From NCBI GenBank assembly GCA_014526335.1, contig JACTAT010000262.1, positions 62,001 to 126,000 of the forward strand: DNA of 64,000 nt. The letters run 5' to 3'. The notes under the pieces were generated by a model. It saw only the letters and a program-made list of their open reading frames with translations, was not told where the DNA came from and made no database searches. This DNA is from Chrysaora quinquecirrha. Its lineage: Eukaryota; Cnidaria; Scyphozoa; Semaeostomeae; Pelagiidae. Position numbers and translations under genes: made by a program. Positions 12,550 to 22,900 of the stretch are shown one piece after another; within the stretch, counting starts at the first letter, position 1, and each line of letters starts with the position of its first letter.

Positions 12550-13200
12550 CATTCAACTCGTTTGCTGCCTCTAACTTAGACCCTGTTAACAGGTGCACTG
12601 ATCCAAGATGTCGCGATAGGCTTTTCATTTATGCGGGTATGCATGGATCCGTTCCTTTCTGGGAACGAGGTCGTGAGCTAGAACAGCGAGTCATTTTGGA
12701 ACAATTCTCGGCCATTCTCCAATTGATCCCCTGAACCTAGTACGGTTCTTTGCGTCCGTATCTTTTTCTCTATTGTAAACGGTGTCTTAATTAAAGGCAG
12801 ACTTACTATTTGACATTATTTCAAGGTTATTTTAAAAAATATTGAGTCACTTTTCCTCTTGGCAGTCTTTGTAGCTAAAAGTTTGAAAATTTATAAGGGT
12901 TTTGTCCATGAAAAGACTAGAGTACATAATTTTCACAGATTTTTCACGGTCAAATGCCTGATAAATTTTCGAACTTCTTTTCAAATGGCAAATCATCTTG
13001 AAGTGAAAATATCATTAACACATATTTCATCGAGTCAAGAAAAAAATTTCGCATGAAGAGGTTTTTGACAACGAGGCACGAAGTTGAAATGGTATTTCTG
13101 TCCAATAGTCAATAGCTCAATATGAGCTGATAAAAGGTCGTTCCCAGTTCCCCAGCGTGTCTCCTCTGCGCCCAACAATGGATTGATTCTATTCTATTCT

Positions 13201-13662
13201 TAGACTTATTACATGAGTCGTAGTTATCGCTAATGAGTCTATGCTGGACGCTCAAACTAATGACAAACCACAAACCACTCTGAGGAAACAGTTTTAGGAC
13301 TTTTTTGTTGTTGTTGCTAAGACCTATTACCTGAGTCGTAGAGGTTATCTAGACTCACTACATAGGTCCCACTGCTTCGCTCGATGTTGTTGTTGTTGTT
13401 TTCTTCAATCGCTCAGTGTGGAGCGACAAATCAAAATAAGGGAGCGTAAACTAGAGACTCGTAAACTAGATGCTCAAACTACGTTCTGTTCTTTTCTGGT
13501 CTGTTCGACAGTTCGACCCTTAACAGTTTTGTTGCTTTGGGTCAGTTTGGGCGATCTCTCATTTTAGTGTTAGCCTGTCTGACGAGCGATAACTGAGACT
13601 CAGGTAATAAGTATAGTTGTTGTTGCTGTTTGCGAAGAGTGGGACTCATGCAATAAGTCTAT
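13201..13662 (+). mobile_element. TAGACTTATTAC-family element, long copy
   Basis: Ends TAGACTTATTACATGAGTCG and GCAATAAGTCTA. The flanks TTCTATTCT and TTCTACTCT agree at 8 of 9 bases, matching the 9-bp duplication of other copies. The interior shares CTCTGAGGAAACAG and the GTTGTTGTTG stretch with the short copies. At 462 bp it is about three times their length, and it contains a second internal terminus-like motif (ACCTATTACCTGAGTCGTAG), so it may be a nested or duplicated form. Confidence 0.75.
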
Positions 13663-14960
13663 TCTACTCTTCAGTTGATCGAATTTGAAACGAGGTTGGT
13701 CAAACTAGTTAAACTGGTTATAACCAGTCTGTCCCAGTTGACAGTTCGGAGTTCTTTGATGCTGAACTCTGATCCCAAGCAATTAGTACTTAGTCAAAAT
13801 ATAAGTTCATGAATTTACTATAGAAGAATTGCAGAATTCAAACCAAATATAGTATCTTTGTGTGAATGTCCGAAAAACTTTGCTTGGATGGGCATGTTGG
13901 TCCGGGAAACTATACAGATAATCAGATAATCCGACTTCGACTCAAAGTTGCGGCCACAAAGATAAGATATGAAAATTTAATTCCAAAGCAAGAATTTCAG
14001 GAATAAATTGTTACTTTGTTCTACTTCTCACAATAAAAAAAATACACAAACGGAACCTAACAACCAGTTTAATCAACTTTGTGCGGTGGAAGATAAGAAG
14101 AAGCCTCCGAGAGAGATATGGCTTGGCACCTTAGGGGCTTTTAAGTTGGCAGAAAAGCCCTGGGAGAAAGGTCAAACATTTCAATATTGTTTGTGAAAAA
14201 GGGGATGTTTGGGTTTTACGGTTACACGATTTTGCCTATATTTTGGCTCTGTTATTTCCCGAAAAATTACTCGGTTTTTCGGTTTTGAAAATCTCGTCGG
14301 TGAACGGTTGTACGGCATTTCTGGATAATTTTTCCGGTTTTTCATTAAGATTTTGCGTTTTTGGCCCTGAATGCCGATTGTTATGGGAGGAAAACGTCTC
14401 AAAAAAGTGAAGTGAACACTTAAAGTCGACTACTGTAACCTAGACTTCTCTTATACTAAAACGCGCTTGCAAGTCTATTGTCTTTTTTGTCAGAGCGAGT
14501 ACGCTTTTCTAGAGGGTCCCTAGGCTGCGCACTTAGCCCAGAAGCAAGGGCAAACTGTTGAAGGCGTGCCATCGCTTGGTTTTTTCACCCTAGCTACCAG
14601 AATCTCGCCGAAAAGTGGGGAACAACCCTTCTTCCATTGTTTTTGCTATTGTTTTCAACACAATAAACAATAGGGTCACATGGACGATTTTTACCAGAAA
14701 AGTCGTTACCTGGAAGAGCGGATGCTTAGATCTATGATTTGGTCGTTAATTACATGTTCTCAGACAGATAATGAGGTCATTAGTTACAGTAATGCCATTC
14801 GTTGCATAATTATAACTGCTCTGCATTGTACTAATTCGTAATGACGGCCATTTCAGGATAACACAAAAGGATTTCAAGATTTCAAATTCTCGATTCCAAC
14901 GAAGGATGAACGAAGATGTTTTTGATCAGAACATTTCAAATGTATTCATTACATCTCAGG

Positions 14961-16410
14961 GGTAATGTGGAGGATGTTCAGTGATGTTGTGGGTTATCTT
15001 TAATGTGGTAGTAATATGAAGGGTGTTCAATAATGTGGAGGGGTGTCTTTCAGAAGTTTAAAGGATGCGAAGTAATCTGGAGGACTGTCTTTCAGTAATG
15101 TGAAGAGTGCGATGTAATGTGGAGGGCTTCGTTCGGTAATGAGGAGGGTTTTCAGTAATGTGGAGGACTATCCTTCAGTAATATCCTTCAGTAATATGAA
15201 GGGTGTGAAGTAATGTAGAGGACTATCTTCAAGTAATGTGAAGGGTGCGAAGTAATGTGGAGGACTATCTTCAGGTAATGTGAAGGGTACACAGTGATGT
15301 GGAGGGCTATCTTGAAGTAACGTGGAAGGCTATTTTCAGTAGCGTGGAGGGATATCACGAGAAATGTGAAGGGTGTCCGAGATTGCGGAGGGCTGTCTTT
15401 CAGAAATGTGGAGAGTGAGCAGTAATGTAGAAGACTATCTTGTAGTTATGCGGAGGGCTATTTTTCAGTAATTTTGAGGATGTTCGGTAATGATGAGGCC
15501 TAATTTTCAGTAATGCAGGGCCGTCGGAAGCGGGGGGCTGCCCCAATAATTTTGAAAACAATGGTATGACGTCATAAAATTATTACGCCATCTAATACTT
15601 TTTAAGTTGTTCAGCCCCCCCCCCCAATCCGAGATTCCTTCCGACGGTCTTGTAATGTGAGGGGTCCGAAGTAATGCGGGGGGGGCTATCTTTCAGTAAT
15701 GTGGAGGGTTATCTTAAATTAATGTGGAGGGTGCACAATAATGTGGAGGGCTTTCTTGCGATAATGTAGTGGAGGCGATGTAATGTGGAGGGTCTTCTTG
15801 AAGTAACGTAGGAGGAATATCTTGAAGGCTATCATCAGTAACGTGGTGGGCTATGTTGCGGTAATGTGGTGGATGCGGAGTAATGTGAAGGGCTTGGCTC
15901 TCTTTCAGTAATGTGAAGGGTCCGAGGTAATGGGGAGGGCTATTGTTCAGTAATGTAGAGGGCTATCATCAGTAATGTGGAGGATGCGGAGTAATGTGGA
16001 GGGCTATCTTGCAGTAATGTGGAGGATGTTCACTAATGTCGAGGGCTATAATGTAATAGATGTAGTAGATGCGGGGTAATATGGAGAACTATCTTCAAGA
16101 AACGTAGAAGGCTATCATCAGTAATGTGGAGGGTGCGGAGTAAGGTGGAGGATATCTTGAAGAAATGTGGTAGGCTATCATCAGGGATCATCAGTGACGT
16201 GAAGGGCTATCTTGGAGCATTGTTCAGGAGGGATGTTCAGTAATGTGGAGAGCTATCTTGCAGTAATGTGGTGGATCATGCGGAGCAGTGTGGAGGGCTG
16301 GGGTATCTATGAGTAATGTTGTTCATGCAGAGTCATATGAAGGGCTATCAATAGTAACATTGAGCCTTTAGGGAATTGGAATGTGGAGGGTGCGGAGTAA
16401 TGCGGAGGGA
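14961..16410 (+). repeat. Degenerate tandem array of ~19-23-bp AATGTGGAGG monomers
   Basis: Monomers of the type AATGTGGAGGATGTTCAGT (19 bp) and AATGTGGAGGGCTATCTTGCAGT-like 22-23-mers alternate irregularly over about 1.45 kb, with much divergence. The array is interrupted by a MITE at 15516-15652 and abutted by a hAT-like element at 16417. In reverse complement the monomers match the array at 25911-27230. Confidence 0.85.
15516..15652. mobile_element. MITE with CAGGGCCGTCGGAAG terminus
   Basis: Ends CAGGGCCGTCGGAAG and CTTCCGACGGTCTTG form an inverted repeat, with a G run after the left end and a C run before the right end. It is flanked by TAATG on both sides, but TAATG is also part of the host array, so the duplication is uncertain. 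A diverged sister copy lies at 3161-3276. Confidence 0.7.
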
Positions 16411-16416
16411 CCGGAT

Positions 16417-16580
16417 CAGGGCCGTCGAGAGGCAGAGCGGGCCCTGGGGTTATGTTATCGTACAGGGCCTTCAGGAGGTTTTAGCGTGAAGTATTAAGAG
16501 AATATTCAATTTTTGCGGGCCCCCTCCCAGCCCGGGCACCGGACCTCTGACCCCGCTGGACCCCCTTCTCGACGGTACTG
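16417..16580. mobile_element. hAT-like MITE with 8-bp target duplication
   Basis: Begins CAGGGCCGTCGAGAGG and ends CCTTCTCGACGGTACTG. GACCGGAT is duplicated exactly at 16409-16416 and 16581-16588. CAG...CTG ends with an 8-bp duplication are typical of hAT transposons. It is GC-rich compared with its surroundings and has no coding capacity. Confidence 0.75.
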
Positions 16581-16871
16581 GACCGGATGGTCAAGAAGAG
16601 CTTTCGTGGCTGCCTATTCTATTTACTGAACATCCTTAACATTACAGCGAGAATCCCTCCGCATTACTATTGAAGATATTTCTGAACATAACTGATCATC
16701 GTCCACATCCACATTACGAGTGGTTTTTTTGTCTAAATTCAACAATCCAGGCTTTTCTCTGCAAATTATTTCCATTTCATTTGAAAGTTATTAACATGCT
16801 AAATATTCAAATGAAACTAAATATGTAGAATGGCTTCTTTATAAATGATTTATTGGAAGGCGGAAGTTCCA

Positions 16872-16936
16872 AGTGAACCGCGGAGCGAAAAAGCCCGCGC
16901 GGAAGCGCGCGCAGCGCGCTTCCGGGCAAGGGCTAG
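16872..16936 (+). mobile_element. Helitron-like 3' end with GC-rich hairpin
   Basis: An 11-bp perfect stem (CGGAAGCGCGC / GCGCGCTTCCG, loop about 3 nt) at 16900-16924 is followed by GGCAAGGG and CTAG at 16933-16936, then T. A hairpin about 10 bp before CTRR-T is the classic Helitron 3' terminus. The sequence before the hairpin (GTGAACCGCGGAGCGAAAAA, GCCCGCGC) matches 7420-7463. Confidence 0.6.
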
Positions 16937-17319
16937 TTTAATAGATTCTGCGCAATTTTTGTGCAAACGGAGACTTTGTGCCTTACAGTTTTGTTAAAAA
17001 TATCGCACGGTTTTACGGTTTTTGTGAAAATGTTGAGCGGCTTTACTTCCAGACCCCTAAAACACCCCCTCGTCAAACAAGATACTCGACTGTCCGGCCA
17101 CATCGTCAAACATAACTTGTCAAACATTGCATAAAAAAGGTTTTTACGTTTTCGAAAAACACTTATAAAGCATTCTGCTGGTCAAGCAATGTTTTGTGCC
17201 CGAACAGCTACATATTTTGTTCTGTTAATAACAAAATAATTATTTCAAATGTTTTGAAGAACAATGTTTGATCGTTTGCAACAGAGGCAGAATTAAATCA
17301 TGTCAGAATTTTTCATCCT

Positions 17320-17440
17320 ACTTGTAATTGTAATTGTAATTGTACATTATTTAATGTTAGTATTTACAATAGTGAGGAAACACTAATTCACACTAACATA
17401 AAGCAATTCCAGAGATTGCATCAAAGAATCATTTATTACT
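17320..17440 (-). mobile_element. LINE 3' end fragment
   Basis: Read in reverse, the end of an open frame (INDSLMQSLELLYVSVN, stop) is followed by GTGTTTCCTCACTATTGTA and a short ATTACA-type tail. The same stop and 3' UTR occur in the longer fragment at 31625-31870, where the frame is clearly a LINE C-terminus. Confidence 0.65.
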
Positions 17441-18543
17441 TCATTTGTGGTGTTCATTAGTCAAAAAAGAAACATTGTCTTTTGTGGGGAGATAAGAGGA
17501 GAGAGATATTCTGGAGTTATTTTCCCTTGATTCATACAAATGCAATGTTATCATACATACAAGCCTGGTACTTAGGTACATGTCCCAAGAATCGTAATTC
17601 GGGGGGTAATTCGGGGAATTTTCCGATCCCCTTCAGATCCTTCCCCCGACACAATGTATCGAACCTCGAAGTTTCATTCTTTAAATTGGTGAGATCAATT
17701 CAAAAAGGGGTCAAATAAAACTCGTTAAGGTAGTAAGGTACCGTTGCTTTCATGAGACACCACTCAAGGAACCTTTTCTTATGGCGTAACGAAGACGCCC
17801 GGGGCCCGTAGGAATTTAGAAGGATGAGGCCTTTATGCAAGGACAGCGAAGTAAAATAAGCTCCACTGCAGGGGGGCTTGAAGTGTAGTAGGACTGGACA
17901 CTAACCCATAATCTATGCTAATTTATGCTAATTATCATTTCTGTTGTGTATATAATCTTGTGTGTTAATATTCATAATTAGTCAGTATTTCCTCATCACA
18001 CGAGTCGCTTCTCTCAAGCTTTGCTCTTCGCTCTGTCTACTCAAAGTAACAGGGAATCATTAGGCAGTTCAAGCCCTGTTATAGTTGGTGGAGAATCCAT
18101 TTCAAGATTTTGGTTACCTCACAGAAGAAGTGGGGAAATTTTTGAAAATATGCCCTTTAGAATCTAAATGACTGTTTATGGGGTGACCTTAGGAAGCCGT
18201 TCAGCATAGTTTGGTCAAAAAGCACAAAGTACGAAAAAATTTTCAGGGGCTGGGGGCTCTTTTTGGTTGGGGGCCCTTATCAGTTCAACTTAGTTCAACG
18301 TTACCCAACTGCCTATTCAGCTCAATGGCTTGAATTTTCAAGGAACCCTTGAGGCTTGACGTAAAAAAGAGTAGCCCTGGTTAACTTTAGCCCTTGAATA
18401 ATCAGGATCGTTGAGAAAGACAAAAACGACTCAAACGATCGACACAAAGTCTTTTGAGCAATTGATCGTTGAAAAAGATCAAAACGGCTCAGACTTGAAT
18501 AGAATCAACAACGCGTGCAAGCCTATGGATCAGTATTAGAATA

Positions 18544-18945
18544 CACGCTTTTTTTATAAGGAACCACTTTATAAGGAACCTACATGTAGAAGGCCCGAAA
18601 ATTTAAAGAACTTATACTACTAGAGAGAAAATAACTAGAGAACTTTTTATTGTTGAATAGTTTTATCACTGCAAATAATCAAGAATTAGAAATTCCGGTT
18701 CCATTCATTTGCAGTCGAAAATCACATAAATTGTACGTTAAGCATGTATCAAATGTTTCCACGAGTAGTCTCGAGCTTTGCTCACATGCAAGTGTCTCTC
18801 TTTTATTGTTAAGACAACTGTATGTGTAGTTAAAATTAAGGAACTATTAAGGAACTTTTTGAACTACAATTGCCTCAAAAGAGGTCCGAAAATAAGGTAC
18901 TTTAAGAACTAGGTCTTTAGGTAGGTTTCTTATAAAAAAAGCGTG
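18544..18945. mobile_element. Mariner-like MITE, TA-flanked, copy 2
   Basis: Termini CACGCTTTTTTTATAAGGAA and TTTCTTATAAAAAAAGCGTG are near-perfect inverted repeats flanked by TA at 18542-18543 and 18946-18947. The interior has repeated AAGGAACTTT motifs as in copy 1 (4879-5242). No ORF. Confidence 0.8.
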
Positions 18946-19360
18946 TAGTAAATATGGCTCTTATAATGGGTCTTATCGATCTTTAGCTGATTTCACAAGG
19001 CAAAGTTGCTCTAGCGTGGCTTTTTTTGGTCTCTGAGAACACTTTTTATAAAAACAGTTGGGTTCGATATCAGCCTGCCTGTTTCTTATTTAAAGAGCGT
19101 TTCTGGGCAAGGGCTTTGCGCTGGTGAACTTTGCTTGCGCGTATCTCATATAGTTTTGGAGATAGCAAAAAGTTTTACCCAAATTTCAACCTGCTGTTTC
19201 CTTTCTTATAAAGATCGCTCTTTAAAAAAACATGTAGGACTTCTTATATCTCTAGGACTGGGTTGATAGGGTCGTAAGAGTCATTTAGGTTGGTGTTCGC
19301 ATTCGAGTCTGATGGATCTTCCTCAATAACCTCAATCCATGTTCAATCTACATGTGTTAA

Positions 19361-19629
19361 GGCCTGGCTAAACTAAGAGACACGTCTTGCGCGACACTGT
19401 CGAGAGTGACTTGTCCCCTCGATGTCTCCCAGTTTTGCAACCTCGGAAACTTTGTAGCGCGCGTCAAAATTTGTAGCAAGAAACGCACAAATGTTTCTGG
19501 CAGACAACAGAAATATTTATTGTCTTCGACACTCGGTGGACACGTTGCTTGCTTGTAACTCGCATGTTTAGCCACCCTGGGAGACATGCAGATACAGTGT
19601 CGCGCGCGACATGTCTCGTAGTTTAGCCA
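19361..19629. mobile_element. GGCTAAACTA-ended inverted-repeat element, copy 1
   Basis: Starts GGCCTGGCTAAACTAAGAGAC and ends with its complement (GTCTCGTAGTTTAGCCA). Inside are AGACATCGAGGGGACA-type and CGCGCGACA motifs. The copy at 31111-31382 matches it in inverted orientation over most of its length. It lies just upstream of kelch-b561 copy 2. Confidence 0.75.
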
Positions 19630-19981
19630 CAGCTTTGGTCATATGTTTTGTCTGTTGTATTCAATTCAACACATGTTTCATCCATGTTTTATCCTTGTTT
19701 AATCTAACAAAATTATTCCTGACTTTGATTTTTCGAGATTTTTGGTCCTATAGGTGATTAAATTTGAAACTAGTGTTTACGGTTTTTTTGGTTTTCAAAA
19801 TTCAAAGCGAATACCACGATTGATTGGGGTAAGATAAAACCTCACAACGAAAAAAAAAGGAATTGAACTAAATCCCCGTAACCCTACAAAAAAGCCACTT
19901 TCACGGGTTCTTAGGGACAGCAAGGACAAAAGTGAGATCACTAACAAGGCCACGGACTGAAAGTTTGTAAGAAATTAAAGC

Positions 19982-22900
19982 ATGTTTTTCGTCAGTTGGT
20001 TATCGTTTTCTATTTTTCTGCTGAGACAGCAGTCAGTTGATTCATCTGGTCTGCGCTGGAAGAAATTCATTCCTCGTGGGCACGCTCCTCCACATCGAAG
20101 AGACTGCGCAATCGGGTATGATAGCAAAACTGACAAAGTGATCTTATATGGTGGTCGATCAGACTCCGCTGTCCTTTCTGATACATGGATCTTGAATTAT
20201 TCAAATCAGTCCTGGCATCAGGTCCCGAATGCAGACGATATACCTCCAGGTATATACGGTGGCATTTATGGTAATAGCAACCAAGGTTTTAGCATCGGAT
20301 TGGGGAAAGGTGCATCCGCTGTTATCAATGATGTGTATACGTTTGATTCCAACACAAAAAAATGGTCGCTGGTTGCAGTGAAAGGCGAAAAACCAAAGCA
20401 TCGATATTTCGCAGCCGGTGGGGTTATGGGTGGTCGAGTTTTTGTAAGTCATGGACATGGTGAGTCAGAGCTTTTGTCAGATACACACGTTTTCAACTTT
20501 GCAAGTGCGAAATGGCAAGTTTATCATGATGATGTTAATCAGTATGCACCAAATTTGCCTCACGCAAGATACGGCCAGTCTGGCGTGGTATTTCCTGGTG
20601 ATCAATTTTTGATGTTTGGTGGCTGTCTAAGGTATGTACGGATCGAAATCCGGAATTTTTGAAGGAAATTCCTTTTGCACGAGGCAGTTCCTTTCACTCT
20701 TCCAAACCGCATGAGATTTCCAGTGGATTTCAATCAATTTCCCAGGAATTTCTGCGAAACCCAAGGATCTATACAAGCAAGGGTGTCCAAGATTTCCATG
20801 GGGTGAATTGCCTCCTTCTGGGGCACATTTGGCGGGATATGACTATAGATATGACAACATACAGGCATAAAGGCATTTCTACATTAAACATATATCAGAA
20901 AGAGACTGTTTTGGTTGCCCCTCACTCTTTCGCTTCCTATCTTCCTATACAAAAAGTGTAAATTTCTTACATTGCTGAAGTGTAAATTTCTTACATTTCT
21001 TACATGGCAAATTGCTGAAACGCATCAATAAATTGGAGTAGCCAGTGAGAATACGGGAGGAGGCGGCCAATCTTCGCTGAGATAGCTTCATACTTTTTCA
21101 TTTTATCAATATTAGTACACGAGGTACCTTTCAGCTTACCAGAATAACAAAATTTAAAACGAAACCTACTAACAGTATTGTTTAGAAAATAATTAATCTA
21201 AGTCGCTGCTCTACCAAGGTCCTCTGAAAGGTTCAAAAGATACTCTCTAAAACCTGTTTTAAAACAAATTGATTCTTTTTCTCGAATGTTGTCAGGGATA
21301 GCATTCCAGTTTTTGACCCCAGAGAAATAGAAACTTCGTTTTGTATGTTCTAACCTAATTTTGGGAATTTGCAGTCTAATTTTGGGAAATCGCACTCTGA
21401 AATCATCGATCTTTTAGTGAACTTATGGCGAAGGTTTTCAGGATAGATGTCATGCAAGACTTTATACTGTATTTTCTCTAATAGAAGCCCACTAGAAAAT
21501 AAGCAGCAATGGTATAGAGATCGCCGTAATGATTAATAAAAGCAGCACTAAAAAAGAAGATGCACTAATTTAAAATAGACTGATTTGTGATATGCAGGTT
21601 TCCATTGGAACACTTTGTTTCTGGGTTGCCTGTCTTATATCTTCGGATTTTTCACCTTTGTCAACCCCCCCCCCCCCATACCCTACTCAAAACATGTGTA
21701 ATGTAGGTTCCAAGCGCAAGGGCTTCACGCTTGTGAATGTTGCTTGTGCGTAAAATGAGAAAATTTGACCCGGTCTTTAACCTGGTGGTTCTTTTTAAGG
21801 GCGTTCTTATTAAAAACAACGCGTATCTCTTCATCTTTATCAATTGCAAAACGAAACTGCCCTTGAATAGTGATCACAAAACAGTGGAGCTACAGTTCTA
21901 TTCGAAAAAATACAGTACGAGTTCAGTCCAAGAATCCTAATCCTAATCCTATCACTTTTTCTATCAAAATCGCTTTAAAAAACCTTACCTTCATCGAAAT
22001 CCATGACCTCATTTCCATTCACCACGCCCTCTTTCCGCTCCATTGGTTGACTTCTTCTGACTATCACTTATGCATATTATCAAAAGTGATCTCGTTTCCA
22101 TGCCAGGCTTCCAGGGATTTTTTCAATATAAACATGTAAAATCATAAGTCGTTCCAAATTAGATAAAAAATTGTGATCTCATTCTTTTCATTGACTTCAG
22201 TGGTTATGGTTTTCAAGTCTGAAAGCTAGCTTTCTTGAGCATGCGGCGAGCGTTGTTTTGTGCTTTATTATCAATCTGACACACAGTTAAAGTTAATTCT
22301 TAAAAAATGATAAAAAGTTTTTCCTCTAGTGGTGGCAAATCTGCAGGTCCATGTCCATCAAGCGATTCCTGGGTTCTGGAAGCAGCAACAAAGAAATGGA
22401 GACATTTAAAAAGTTGCGCATCACCTCGATTGCATGCTGCGATGGCGCTTCTACCAAACGCAAGGGATAATTCGACTGTTGCTGTGTTGTATGGAGGAAA
22501 AGAAGACAGCAAGCAAATTGTCACAGTGAGTGTTAGTACCACGTGCCAATACGCTCACATCTTTCAGATTGTAAAAATAATGTGTTTGGGGAGGCTGACC
22601 AATAGACTTATTACAATCATCGTAGTCTATGCTCCTCCACACTTCGCCACCCCGCTCCAAGTACCACTCTGAGGAAACAGCAATTATGTTATTGTAGTTG
22701 TTAGTAGCTGTTTCCGAAAAAGTGGGAGGAATGAAACAAGTATAGCTGACCAAGGCGTCTGGCTCAATAGGTCGGAAGGTTGGGATCTAGTTCAGTTGAT
22801 ATCACTGTCCAAAAGCCCAAGATGTTGCAGTTTTCGATCCGTATCAGTCGGAAGTGTTTGAGTGCGAAGTACTCTTTCTTGAATACCGGTCTAGAGCCAC

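Larger units (their letters stand above)
12550..19981. other. Repeat-filled spacer between the two kelch-b561 paralogues
   Basis: No coding exon could be supported in 7.4 kb. It holds, in order: the 3' flank of copy 1, a long TAGACTTATTAC-family element (13201), unassigned AT-rich DNA (13.7-14.9 kb), a large GGAGG-type tandem array (14961-16410) with two elements inserted in or beside it, a Helitron-like end (16872-16936), a LINE 3' end (17320), unassigned DNA with short GA/TT-rich motifs, a TA-flanked MITE (18544) and a GGCTAAACTA-ended element (19361). Confidence 0.7.
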
